NCBI RefSeq assembly: GCF_026109735.1
Contig: NZ_CP069620.1
Coordinates: 2,790,001 to 2,854,000, forward strand
DNA: 64,000 bases
Source of the DNA: Salinimicrobium tongyeongense
GTDB taxonomy: Bacteria > Bacteroidota > Bacteroidia > Flavobacteriales > Flavobacteriaceae
Direction: 5' to 3'
Below the pieces are notes generated by a model. That model was not told the DNA's origin. It saw nothing but the letters and a program-made list of their open reading frames with translations, and did not search any database. A program made the position numbers and the translations under genes. The stretch's first letter is position 1. The number at the start of each line of letters is the position of its first letter. This document shows positions 8,445-17,046 of this stretch, piece by piece.

Positions 8445-10628
8445 ATGAAACAACATATCCTTTTGTTGCTGGGCCTGCTTTTTTGCGGACTGGCAGCAAA
8501 CGCACAGCATGTGCTAAAAATTAAAGTAATTGACGCCGAAACCCATCAGCCGCTTTACGGGGCCAACGCATCGGTACAGGGCACCAGTATTGGAGCCACT
8601 GCAAATGAAGAAGGCGTGATTAGCCTTGGGGATGTTCCTGATGGGATCCAGGTGATCCTGGTAAGTTATATAGGTTTTGCCACCCAGCAACTCAGTATGG
8701 AATTCCCTTTGGCCGAAGAAAAATTGATTAGTGTTGAGCTTTCTCCTGAAGGCGAACACATGGAGGAGGTGATCATCTCGGCTACCCGTTCCCGCCGTAC
8801 CATTGCTGATCTTCCAACCCGGGTGGAGGTGATCTCGGGCGAAGAACTTGGCGAAAAGGGCAACATGAAGCCGGGAGATATCCGCATGCTGCTCAATGAA
8901 ACCACGGGGATACAGACCCAGCAAACATCGGCAACTTCCTATAATTCCAGTATCCGCATCCAGGGGCTTGACGGGAAATATACACAGCTCCTTAAAGACG
9001 GCTATCCCTTGTATTCAGGTTTTTCGGGAGGCTTGAGTCTGCTGCAAATCGTGCCGCTAGACCTGCAACAGGTGGAGGTGGTGAAAGGCGCTTCGTCAAC
9101 CCTGTATGGCGGCGGCGCGATTGCGGGGCTTGTGAACCTGGTGTCAAAAACGCCGGGAGAGGAGCGGGAGATCAACTTCCTGCTTAACGGAACTTCAGCC
9201 CTGGGGCTCGATGTAAGTGGTTTCTATTCCGATACCTTCGGAAAGTTTGGAACTACTGTTTTTGCTTCTTACAACTACAGCGACCCCTACGATCCTGCCG
9301 ATATAGGCCTTACCGCCATTCCTGAAGTGAATCGGGTTACCGTGAATCCGAAGCTGTTTTATTACCCTTCCAAAAATGCCACTTTAGAGCTGGGTGTCAA
9401 TACTGTTATTGAAGAAAGAACGGGCGGAAATATCGCCTTTTTGGAAGGTGGGGAGGTTGCAGATCCTTACTTTGAAAGAAACAATACAGAACGTGTCACT
9501 ACCCGCGCCGGCTTTACCCAGCTTTATGAGAATGGCCATTCTTTGATGGTCAAAAACAGCTTCAGCTTTTTTGAGCGGAAGATAGAAATACCCGATTTCA
9601 CTTTTTCGGGAGACCAGCTGGCTTCTTTCAGCGAAGTGGCTTATAACTTCGGAAACCAGGACTTTGAATGGGTGGCAGGACTGAATTTGGTTTCCGATAA
9701 ATTTACTCAGGATCCTTTAGCGGCTTCCGAAGTGGTAGATTACAACCACATTACCTACGGCGCATTTCTTCAGAACAACTGGCGTATCTCAAATAGGTTT
9801 AGCCTGGAGAGCGGGTTGAGGACAGATTACCAGAATGAGTACGGCTGGTTTGTGCTGCCCCGACTTTCTGCTATGGTCGAATTTTCGGATGCCTGGACAG
9901 CAAGGCTTGGCGGCGGACTCGGCTATAAAACCCCTACCATCTTTACTGAAGATGCCGAAAGGATACAGTTTAGAAATGTAATGCCTATTGATGTTTCTGA
10001 AACTGAAGCCGAAAGATCTTTTGGAGCAAACTTCGACATTAATTATCGCACCAAGATTTTTGAGGTGATCGATTTTAGCCTTAATACGCTGTTTTTCTAT
10101 ACCAGGGTGAACGATCCGCTTATTTTGGGGCAAACTTTCAGCAATACTCCAACTCCGGTTTATGAGTATCGCCAGCCTGAAGGTTACCTGGATACCCAAG
10201 GTATGGAAGCGAATTTTAGATTCAAATATGGGAATTTTAAACTCTTCACAGGTTACACTCTTGCCGATGTAAATGAGCATTATTTTGGAGAGACCTATGA
10301 GGCGCCACTTGTGGCACAACACCGGATGAACAATGTGCTGGTGTATGAGCTCCATGAAAAACTGGTGATTGGCCTGGAAAGCTATTACTTCGGAGAGCAG
10401 AAGCTGGAAGGCGGTTTGACCGGGCAGGATTACTGGATCTTTGGATTAATGACCGAGAAGAAATGGGAGAATTTTTCAATCTTCCTGAACTTCGAGAATT
10501 TCACCGACACCCGCCAAACCCGATTTGACAGCATTTACACCGGCTCCATATCTGATCCGCAGTTCCGGGACATTTATGCCCCTGTAGACGGATTTGTAGT
10601 GAATGGCGGGGTGAAGATCAATCTATAA
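8445..10628 (+). CDS. TonB-dependent outer-membrane receptor
   Basis: A 727-residue outer-membrane importer. Order: signal peptide (MKQHILLLLGLLFCGLAANA), carboxypeptidase-D-like regulatory domain (about 24-105), plug domain starting near EEVIISATRSRRTIADLPTRVEVI (about 110-230, with VEVVKGASSTLYGGGAIAG), then a 22-strand type barrel ending in an aromatic-rich GFVVNGGVKINL. The substrate is not fixed by sequence; the preceding Cys-rich exported protein and the small size (no SusD partner) suggest a metal or metal chelate rather than a glycan. Followed by hairpins at 10774-10871. Confidence 0.93.
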   Translation: MKQHILLLLGLLFCGLAANAQHVLKIKVIDAETHQPLYGANASVQGTSIGATANEEGVISLGDVPDGIQVILVSYIGFATQQLSMEFPLAEEKLISVELSPEGEHMEEVIISATRSRRTIADLPTRVEVISGEELGEKGNMKPGDIRMLLNETTGIQTQQTSATSYNSSIRIQGLDGKYTQLLKDGYPLYSGFSGGLSLLQIVPLDLQQVEVVKGASSTLYGGGAIAGLVNLVSKTPGEEREINFLLNGTSALGLDVSGFYSDTFGKFGTTVFASYNYSDPYDPADIGLTAIPEVNRVTVNPKLFYYPSKNATLELGVNTVIEERTGGNIAFLEGGEVADPYFERNNTERVTTRAGFTQLYENGHSLMVKNSFSFFERKIEIPDFTFSGDQLASFSEVAYNFGNQDFEWVAGLNLVSDKFTQDPLAASEVVDYNHITYGAFLQNNWRISNRFSLESGLRTDYQNEYGWFVLPRLSAMVEFSDAWTARLGGGLGYKTPTIFTEDAERIQFRNVMPIDVSETEAERSFGANFDINYRTKIFEVIDFSLNTLFFYTRVNDPLILGQTFSNTPTPVYEYRQPEGYLDTQGMEANFRFKYGNFKLFTGYTLADVNEHYFGETYEAPLVAQHRMNNVLVYELHEKLVIGLESYYFGEQKLEGGLTGQDYWIFGLMTEKKWENFSIFLNFENFTDTRQTRFDSIYTGSISDPQFRDIYAPVDGFVVNGGVKINL

Positions 10629-10669
10629 ACTTAGAAGTGCGAATTTAGAGATACGAAGTGAGAAAATAG
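10628..10669. repeat. Degenerate heptamer array after the receptor gene
   Basis: Six units in phase: AACTTAG, AAGTGCG, AATTTAG, AGATACG, AAGTGAG, AAAATAG. It starts on the last base of the stop codon. Confidence 0.7.
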
Positions 10670-10773
10670 GAAAAACTGCTAAAGGTTAACTTGTTCCCTT
10701 TCATCAACAGATCAGCTTCTCTTCTGTTAGGAGAGGCTGGGGAGTGTGATGAGAGCTCACAATAATTAAATTG

Positions 10774-10827
10774 CCTCCGGCTTTAGCCGGAGGAATAGAA
10801 GAGAAAAATGATAAAGGGCTTTAGCCC
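10774..10827. repeat. REP-like hairpin pair
   Basis: Two hairpins with the same TTTA loop: CCTCCGGC-TTTA-GCCGGAGG (10774-10793) and GGGC-TTTA-GCCC (10816-10827). The shared loop and G+C-rich stems in an A+T-rich spacer look like repetitive extragenic palindromes. Confidence 0.7.
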
Positions 10828-10834
10828 AAAAATG

Positions 10835-10871
10835 AAAGAGGTTCCAAAAATGGCATTTTTGGAACCTCTTT
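10835..10871. terminator. 18-bp perfect inverted repeat, probable bidirectional terminator
   Basis: The left arm AAAGAGGTTCCAAAAATG and its exact complement are separated by one base, with T/A runs at both ends. It lies between the TonB receptor gene and the convergent M14 peptidase gene. Its centre is a full copy of the AAAATGNCATTTT motif. Confidence 0.8.
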
Positions 10872-10880
10872 TTATAGAAA

Positions 10881-10915
10881 ATCTAATATCTCAGATCTCA
10901 GATCTCAAATCTATT
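10881..10915. repeat. Heptamer array next to the M14 peptidase stop
   Basis: Five units in phase: ATCTAAT, ATCTCAG, ATCTCAG, ATCTCAA, ATCTATT. ATCTCAA is the reverse complement, after rotation, of the AGATTTG unit at 6383. Confidence 0.85.
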
Positions 10916-13429
10916 TTACATCTCATCCCCAAAGAAAATAGCGTTCATGAGCAGCTTATTGGTACCATACCAGAAGGCCCTGAAGTTGGTGTTGTCTGTA
11001 AACAAAATGACATTTCCTCTTCCGAGTGACTTGTGCTTGAAGGGAACAGTTCCCGGGAGGAGTTCGAGGTTTTCTTCACTTATATATCCACTTAAAAGAG
11101 GTTTTTCAGAATAAATAAGCGGATTTTTATATGAAGTAGAATCGGCTTCAATGAAAATTGTGGTATCTCTAAAAAGGGCGATTTTGTCATCTTTATATCC
11201 AAAATTGATGGGGTGCGAGCGGTCCTGCTCTGCCTCAAAAATGGCCCCGCCAATGCCCTGGGCACCTCTAAAATCCCTGCGCTGCTCAAAAGTGACATTT
11301 TTGGCCTGCACTTTATTTTCTTTGAATTCGAGGTCAAGAAACTCATTTTTGTCCAGCCAGGTTGCGGCATTCTTATATCCTATAAGGGTTCCGCCGTTGC
11401 GAACCCATTCTTTTAATTGGTCGGCTTCATCTTTACCTACAGCACTTCCCCAGGAATTGGGAAGAATAATATCGGTATAGCGGCTAAGATCGTTTCGGGA
11501 AAAATTCTTGAGATCGAGTTTGGTGATCTTCATATCGTAGCGCTCATCAAAAAGGTGCCAAATCTCACCTGCATCGTATGGGGTAATGCCTTCGCCAACC
11601 ACAATGGCGACCTGTTGAGGTTCTAGCGCTCTAAACTGGTTGCTGCCAAGGTTTATCCCGGCTGTGAGGCCTGTACTAACCGCCGAAATATTCACATGAG
11701 CATCTTTAGCGACCTCTTTTAAGAAGTCGTAGATCTCATCTGAATTCATTTTCTGGTTTTGTGCCGGTACCATTATGGTTCCATAGTCATACTTTTTGTT
11801 CCCAACATTGAATGGTTGCATGGCCACTTTTGCCCTTAAGCCTTTGTTCAGGATTTGATTGAGAGCTTTTGGAGCTTCGTAAGCATGCCACTCCATAAGA
11901 TAGGCGTACTCACTTTTCTCCGGAAGGCCTACCGCAGGTCTTGTAAGGCTGTCAATCTTTTGCCCAGCCACGTTCATTTTGGCTTCATCTGTAAAATCGA
12001 GATTGAATGCCAGCGGGAAAGACCAGGCCGAAATATCATAAAAAAGGCTGTCTTCAAACCGGGTTCTTCGCTCAAACATAGCTTCGAGAAGCCTTTGGTG
12101 TTTCTGCTCTTTCGGCACCACGTAGCTGCTTTCAGGAATAAAAGTTTTTCCGTTTCTGCTGAATTTTTCCTGCAGCTCGTGCACTTCAATTTTGTGACGT
12201 TTCAGGATTTCGGCTAAGTGATAAGCTGAAGATGCATCTTTGCTGTTTCCGAAGACATACGCTCCTTTTTCGGCTTCCCTGCGGGCGTTCTGGTAAAAGT
12301 TGCGTTGGTAGTCAAGCAGCTTTACCCGCATTTCTTTGGCAGCTTTTAATGTGGAAAGCGCAGCAGTGAACTGGTTGCGGATGGTGAAAGGAAAGGTGAG
12401 GATCCCGTTATCGGTTTCCTGGGCGTGGCCGCGGGAACTTCCCTGTTCAAAAAGTATCCCTACGCTTCCCTGAATATCGGGGAAAGTAGAACCTTTTCCG
12501 TAGTAAAAGTCGTCGTAATTTTCTTCAGTATAATAAAGCGAGCCAATATCGTCAAGGGCTGCCGCGTGGTAAGTTCCTATTTCCCGGGTGAGTTCCTGGT
12601 TGAGATCGGGGGTTAAAGGATGGGTGCGTGACGGAATTCCCGGCTGAAAAAAGAAAGAGGAATTCGATCCCATTTCGTGGTGGTCTGTGAGCACATTGGG
12701 GTACCATTTGTGAAAGGTCTTTATCCTGGCCTGGCTTTCGGGGAGCTGCACCGGCAGCCAGTCGCGGTTCATGTCAAACCAGTAGTGGTTGGTACGGCCG
12801 CCGGGCCAGGTTTCATCGTATTCCCTGTCCTGCGGATCGGGGTTGATATTTGCACTTTTGTTGGTGTTTACCCACGAAGCAAACCTTTGCAGCCCATCGG
12901 GGTTAAACACCGGATCAAAAAGGATAACCGTATTATTGAGCAGTTCTTCAATTTCGGGCCCTTCGGCAGCGGCGAGGTAGTAGGCAGCGAGAATGGCTGC
13001 ATTGGCGCCACTGGCTTCATTTCCGTGGATTGAAAAGCCCTGGTTGACGACCACGGGCATTTCAGCAATATCCATATTTTCTGATCCGGGTTCGGTAAGC
13101 GCTAGATGTTGTTGACGAATTTCCTCAATATTTTTATGATTTTCTTCCGAAGTAATGGTGAGCAGCACCAAAGGCCTTTTTTCATAGGTAAAACCCCTGT
13201 TTTCAATGCTTATCCTTGGGGAGGTTTGGGCCAGGAAGTGCATGTAGACCAGGATTTGATCATGGCTGGCATGCCACTCGCCGGGGACGAAATCGAGCAC
13301 CTCCTGTGGCGTGGGAATTGCAGGGTTATAAGTGATATTTTGGGGCAGGTAATAAGAAAGATCGAGCTCTTCCTGCGCTAAGGTTTGAAAGCTGATAAGG
13401 GCGAAAAAGGCAACAATAAAGATTCTCAT
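10916..13429 (-). CDS. Secreted M14-family zinc carboxypeptidase with C-terminal GATase-like domain
   Basis: About 837 residues. A signal peptide (MRIFIVAFFALISFQTLAQ) sends it out of the cytoplasm. The M14 domain holds the zinc ligands His and Glu in IHGNEASG (about 136-143) and the third His in LTDHHEMG, with a possible catalytic Glu in GILFEQGSS. After the peptidase domain a class I glutamine-amidotransferase-like region follows (about 600-760, IVVGEGITPYDAGEIWHL, NGGTLIGYKNAA). Likely cleaves C-terminal residues of peptides in the periplasm or outside. A GTG at 13447 and ATG at 13438 are also in frame; 13429 gives the best signal peptide. Confidence 0.9.
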   Translation of the reverse strand: MRIFIVAFFALISFQTLAQEELDLSYYLPQNITYNPAIPTPQEVLDFVPGEWHASHDQILVYMHFLAQTSPRISIENRGFTYEKRPLVLLTITSEENHKNIEEIRQQHLALTEPGSENMDIAEMPVVVNQGFSIHGNEASGANAAILAAYYLAAAEGPEIEELLNNTVILFDPVFNPDGLQRFASWVNTNKSANINPDPQDREYDETWPGGRTNHYWFDMNRDWLPVQLPESQARIKTFHKWYPNVLTDHHEMGSNSSFFFQPGIPSRTHPLTPDLNQELTREIGTYHAAALDDIGSLYYTEENYDDFYYGKGSTFPDIQGSVGILFEQGSSRGHAQETDNGILTFPFTIRNQFTAALSTLKAAKEMRVKLLDYQRNFYQNARREAEKGAYVFGNSKDASSAYHLAEILKRHKIEVHELQEKFSRNGKTFIPESSYVVPKEQKHQRLLEAMFERRTRFEDSLFYDISAWSFPLAFNLDFTDEAKMNVAGQKIDSLTRPAVGLPEKSEYAYLMEWHAYEAPKALNQILNKGLRAKVAMQPFNVGNKKYDYGTIMVPAQNQKMNSDEIYDFLKEVAKDAHVNISAVSTGLTAGINLGSNQFRALEPQQVAIVVGEGITPYDAGEIWHLFDERYDMKITKLDLKNFSRNDLSRYTDIILPNSWGSAVGKDEADQLKEWVRNGGTLIGYKNAATWLDKNEFLDLEFKENKVQAKNVTFEQRRDFRGAQGIGGAIFEAEQDRSHPINFGYKDDKIALFRDTTIFIEADSTSYKNPLIYSEKPLLSGYISEENLELLPGTVPFKHKSLGRGNVILFTDNTNFRAFWYGTNKLLMNAIFFGDEM

Positions 13430-13456
13430 AAATGACATTTTTGACACCCCAAGATA

Positions 13457-13490
13457 AAAAAACCGTCCAGGTTTTGCCGGGACGGTTTTG
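13457..13490 (-). terminator. Terminator of the DUF3276 gene
   Basis: A 10-bp stem (AAAACCGTCC and complement) followed on the minus strand by seven T. It lies 20 bp past the DUF3276 stop. Confidence 0.8.
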
Positions 13491-13510
13491 AATTGGAGTA
13501 TATTTTTTAC

Positions 13511-13900
13511 CTATATATCGTCAAAACTAATATCTGTAAAAGCAGCGGCAGATGGAGCTGCGGCCGTTTCAACCTTCTTTTGCTCATCTTCTTCGTATTC
13601 TTTCTTGAAGTTCTTTTGATGACGTTCACTAATTACTTCTTCCCCTTTTTCGTCAAGAATAAAGTCTGTCATCTCCTGAAGGATCTCATTAAAACCGGCG
13701 AAATCTTCTTTGTAAAGGTAGATCTTGTGCTTCTTGTAGTGGAAAGATCCGTCTTCATTGGTGAATTTTTTACTCTCGGTAATCGTCAGGTAGTAATCGT
13801 TTGCCTTAGTCGCCCTAACATCAAAGAAATAGGTGCGTCTTCCGGCTCTCAAGACCTTGGAAAAAATCTCTTCTTTTTCAATCGTTCCATTGTCGCTCAT
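13511..13900 (-). CDS. DUF3276/PUR-domain nucleic-acid-binding protein
   Basis: A 129-residue protein of the Bacteroidota DUF3276 family, whose fold is a PUR repeat related to eukaryotic PUR-alpha and to a Borrelia DNA/RNA-binding protein. The core is residues 5-90 (FSKVLRAGRRTYFFDVRATKANDYYLTITESKK, YKKHKIYLYKEDFAGFNEIL); the tail is acidic and Ala-rich. Likely binds single-stranded DNA or RNA in the cytoplasm. The frame opens at a TTG at 13906; the ATG at 13900 (MSDNGTIEKEE) is preferred. It lies between the ABC exporter and the M14 gene on the same strand, with its own terminator. Confidence 0.9.
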   Translation of the reverse strand: MSDNGTIEKEEIFSKVLRAGRRTYFFDVRATKANDYYLTITESKKFTNEDGSFHYKKHKIYLYKEDFAGFNEILQEMTDFILDEKGEEVISERHQKNFKKEYEEDEQKKVETAAAPSAAAFTDISFDDI

Positions 13901-13975
13901 AATCAAATAATCTTTTACGGTTTGTAAATCATAGGTTCAAAAATCTAAAAAAAATTAACATTCCGCAACAAATTT

Positions 13976-15733
13976 TTACATTTCTTTTTCACTCAGTTGT
14001 TTCAGATACAGCTCGCGATAATAACCTTCAGCTTCAATAAGTTGCTGGTGAGAACCGCGCTGGGTGATCTTGCCGTCTTCGAGAATGATGATCTTATCGG
14101 CATTTTTGACCGAGGAGATCCTGTGGCTCACGATTATTGTGGTCTTGTTTTTGCTGATTTTGAAGAGGTTGTTCAAAATTTCTTCTTCGGTCTCTGTGTC
14201 TACTGCGGAAAGGGAATCGTCAAAAAGAAGGATCTTTGGGTCGTGAACAATGGCCCGGGCAATAGAAACACGCTGTTTTTGCCCGCCAGAAAGGGTGATG
14301 CCCCGTTCTCCCAGCACGGTGTCGTAACCTTTGCTGAAGCCTTCAATATTCTTGTGAACTGCGGCATTTTTAGCAGCTGCTATAATCTCTTCTTCGGTGG
14401 CATCGGCCTTACCGAATTTGATGTTGTTCTTTATCGAATCACTGAACAAAAAGGCATCCTGCGGCACATAACCAATGCTCTTTCGCAGCTCCCTTAGGTT
14501 CATGCTTTCAATGTTCTTTCCGTCTATGGTGATCTCGCCCTGCTCTACGTCATACAAGCGCCCAATGAGCTCCAGGATGGTAGATTTCCCCGATCCTGTT
14601 TTGCCAATAATGGCAAGGGTTTCTCCGCTTTCCACCTCAAAAGAGACATTTTTGAGGGCTGTTATGTTGGTATCTTCATACATAAAAGTGACATTTTTGA
14701 AAGCGATGGCACCCTGCACGTCTTCGGGTTCGTTAGAAGGGTTTTGAATTTGCGGCACCTCGTTTAAAAATTCATTGATCCTTTTTTGGGAAGCCGCTGC
14801 CTGCTGCACAATGGAGGTTACCCAGCCCACGGTGGCCACCGGCCAGGTGAGCATGTTCACGTAAAGCAGGAATTCCACGATCACCCCCAGCTCCTGAATT
14901 TCTCCCGTGATAAACTTCCTGCCGCCAATGTAGATCACCAGGATGTTGCTGGCGCCAATGAGCAGGATCATGAGGGGGAAAAAGAAAGCCTGTACCTTTA
15001 CCAGGTCAATGTTCTTTTCTTTATTCTCGTTTGAAAGCGTTACAAAAGAGCTGTTGGTTTGGGGTTCGAGGCCGTAGGATTTTATTACTGAAATTCCGCT
15101 GAAACTCTCCTGGGTAAAGGTGTTGAGCTTTGATAAATACTGCTGTACAATGGTGCTTCGCTTGTTTATGGCAACACTTAGTTTGTAAATGGCAAATGAA
15201 AGTATGGGCAGGGGAATGATCACGTAGAGCGTGAGCTCGGGCGCCTGCAGGAACATGTACGGGATCACCACGATGAACAAGATCCCGGTTTGAATGCTGT
15301 ACATAAAAGCCGGACCCGCGTACATGCGCACTTTGGAAACGTCTTCACTAATCCTGTTCATAAGGTCTCCCGTGCGGTTCTTTTTGTAAAAGTTCAGCGA
15401 CAGGTCCTGGTATTTCCGGTAAACCTCATTTTTTAAATCGTATTCAATATGCCTGGAAACCACAATAATGGCCTGCCTCATTAAAAATGTGAACAAAGCC
15501 GCCATTAAGGTGGCTCCTAAAATAAGGAGGATGTTGTTCATAAGCTCGGTGCGCAAGACAGCTTCCGAAGTAATTTCCCCGTTCACATATTGTTCTATGG
15601 CAGTGGTAGACTCTCCAATAAAGCGGGGAGTGAGAATGGCAAACACGCGCGCCAGGATGGTGATAAAGATCCCCACGATGAGGTGCCATTTGTATTTGTA
15701 AAAGTATTTGTTTAAATGTTTCAGTTCTTTCAT
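13976..15733 (-). CDS. ABC transporter, fused permease and ATPase (MsbA/multidrug type)
   Basis: A 585-residue half transporter of the type I exporter fold: six membrane segments in residues about 17-300, then the nucleotide-binding domain with Walker A IGKTGSGKST (about 373-382), ABC signature LSGGQKQR, Walker B ILLFDDSLSAVD and the H-loop VSHR. It works as a dimer in the inner membrane, exporting lipids or drugs; the substrate is not shown by sequence. ATG at 15733. Divergent from leucine dehydrogenase. Two copies of the ATGNCATTTT-type motif lie within the gene, near 14645 and 14685. Confidence 0.93.
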   Translation of the reverse strand: MKELKHLNKYFYKYKWHLIVGIFITILARVFAILTPRFIGESTTAIEQYVNGEITSEAVLRTELMNNILLILGATLMAALFTFLMRQAIIVVSRHIEYDLKNEVYRKYQDLSLNFYKKNRTGDLMNRISEDVSKVRMYAGPAFMYSIQTGILFIVVIPYMFLQAPELTLYVIIPLPILSFAIYKLSVAINKRSTIVQQYLSKLNTFTQESFSGISVIKSYGLEPQTNSSFVTLSNENKEKNIDLVKVQAFFFPLMILLIGASNILVIYIGGRKFITGEIQELGVIVEFLLYVNMLTWPVATVGWVTSIVQQAAASQKRINEFLNEVPQIQNPSNEPEDVQGAIAFKNVTFMYEDTNITALKNVSFEVESGETLAIIGKTGSGKSTILELIGRLYDVEQGEITIDGKNIESMNLRELRKSIGYVPQDAFLFSDSIKNNIKFGKADATEEEIIAAAKNAAVHKNIEGFSKGYDTVLGERGITLSGGQKQRVSIARAIVHDPKILLFDDSLSAVDTETEEEILNNLFKISKNKTTIIVSHRISSVKNADKIIILEDGKITQRGSHQQLIEAEGYYRELYLKQLSEKEM

Positions 15734-15785
15734 AGGGCTGCACCGGCTGAATTTTTCGATTTTACATTTTTGTTGAAGAACAAGG

Positions 15786-15814
15786 TTTGTAAAATGAAAT
15801 ATTATTTATTTTTG
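15786..15814 (+). promoter_or_regulatory. Promoter of leucine dehydrogenase
   Basis: TTTG (15786-15789), a 17-bp spacer and TATTTTTG (15807-15814) fit the Bacteroidota primary-sigma consensus TTTG/TAnnTTTG exactly. It is the best promoter in the window. Confidence 0.8.
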
Positions 15815-15815
15815 C

Positions 15816-15831
15816 TTCGAAATATTTCGAA
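15816..15831. promoter_or_regulatory. 16-bp perfect palindrome at the transcription start, candidate operator
   Basis: TTCGAAATATTTCGAA begins one base after the -7 box and should cover the +1 site of the leucine dehydrogenase transcript. A protein bound here would block initiation. No regulator gene is adjacent. Confidence 0.65.
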
Positions 15832-15861
15832 TAATGAAATTCATTCTAAATTATTAAACTA

Positions 15862-16959
15862 ATGAAAGTGGATGTTCTAAAGGCAAATGAACTTAAAAAA
15901 GCCGCTCCGGTCTTTGGGCAGCTTTCCTTTGATGACCATGAACAAGTGGTTTTTTGCAACGACAAAGATACAGGTTTAAAGGCAATAATCGGAATTCACA
16001 ATACAGTTTTGGGGCCTGCCCTTGGGGGTACCCGTATGTGGAATTACAGCAGTGAATGGGATGCGCTTAATGATGTGCTTCGTCTTTCGCGAGGCATGAC
16101 TTTTAAAAGTGCCGTTACCGGGCTTAACCTTGGAGGCGGTAAGGCCGTGATCATTGGCGATGCCAAAACCCAAAAGACGCCCGAGTTGATGAGGAAGTTT
16201 GGAGAGTTTGTGAATTCTTTAGGCGGAAAATACATCACTGCTGAAGATGTGGGCATGGAAACTGCCGATATGGATACCGTACGCGAGGTAACCCCTTATG
16301 TTACGGGTATCTCTGAAGCTAAAGGTGGTGCCGGTAACCCTTCTCCTGTGACAGCTTACGGGGTGTATATGGGAATGAAAGCGGCAGCAAAGTTTAGATA
16401 TGGAAGCGATGATTTACAGGGTAGATCTGTTCTTGTACAGGGAATAGGCCACGTAGGTGAAGCCCTGGTAGATTATCTGGCTAAGGAAGGTGCAAATGTG
16501 GTTATAAGTGATATTAATCAGCAGAAATTAACTGAAGTTCGGGATCGCTATAACGCAACCATCTATGGTGGTGATGATGTGTATGGTGCAGATGTTGATA
16601 TCTACGCCCCCTGTGCCCTGGGAGCTACAATAAACGACCAGACTATTGAGAGGTTCAAGGCCTCAATTATTGCAGGAGCTGCAAACAACCAGCTGGCCGA
16701 TGATGCAAAGCACGGGCTCATTCTTAGGGAAAAGGGGATTGTGTATGCGCCCGATTTTCTTATCAACGCCGGAGGTATCATCAATGTTTATGCTGAACTT
16801 GAGGGCTACGGAAGAAAAGAGATCATGGAGAAGACGCAGAATATCTACAACACGACCCTTGAGATCCTGGATGCAGCCGAAGCTAACAACATCTCTACGC
16901 ACGAAGCTGCTCTTAAGGTGGCACAGCAAAGAATCAGCGACAGAAAAAATCGCAAATAA
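15862..16959 (+). CDS. Leucine dehydrogenase (Glu/Leu/Phe/Val dehydrogenase family)
   Basis: A 365-residue NAD-dependent amino-acid dehydrogenase that deaminates branched-chain amino acids to 2-oxo acids, feeding the branched-chain oxo-acid dehydrogenase route. The catalytic Lys lies in GGGKAVI of the segment ALGGTRMWNY...GLNLGGGKAV; the Rossmann glycine motif is VQGIGHVGEALVDYLA (about 194). APCALGA and NAGGIINVYAELEGY are the usual family segments. Preceded by a consensus promoter and a 16-bp palindrome, so probably repressible; followed by a strong terminator. Substrate choice between Leu, Val and Phe is by family resemblance only. Confidence 0.94.
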   Translation: MKVDVLKANELKKAAPVFGQLSFDDHEQVVFCNDKDTGLKAIIGIHNTVLGPALGGTRMWNYSSEWDALNDVLRLSRGMTFKSAVTGLNLGGGKAVIIGDAKTQKTPELMRKFGEFVNSLGGKYITAEDVGMETADMDTVREVTPYVTGISEAKGGAGNPSPVTAYGVYMGMKAAAKFRYGSDDLQGRSVLVQGIGHVGEALVDYLAKEGANVVISDINQQKLTEVRDRYNATIYGGDDVYGADVDIYAPCALGATINDQTIERFKASIIAGAANNQLADDAKHGLILREKGIVYAPDFLINAGGIINVYAELEGYGRKEIMEKTQNIYNTTLEILDAAEANNISTHEAALKVAQQRISDRKNRK

Positions 16960-16994
16960 CCCCAGTGATTTTTTAATTAAATAGTATTTTTGCC

Positions 16995-17028
16995 GGGCGA
17001 AAGGAAAAAACCTTTCGCCCTAATTTTT
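16995..17028 (+). terminator. Terminator of leucine dehydrogenase
   Basis: A 10-bp perfect stem GGGCGAAAGG with an A6 loop, then TAATTTTTT. Confidence 0.88.
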
Positions 17029-17046
17029 TAAAGTTCTTTTACAGCT

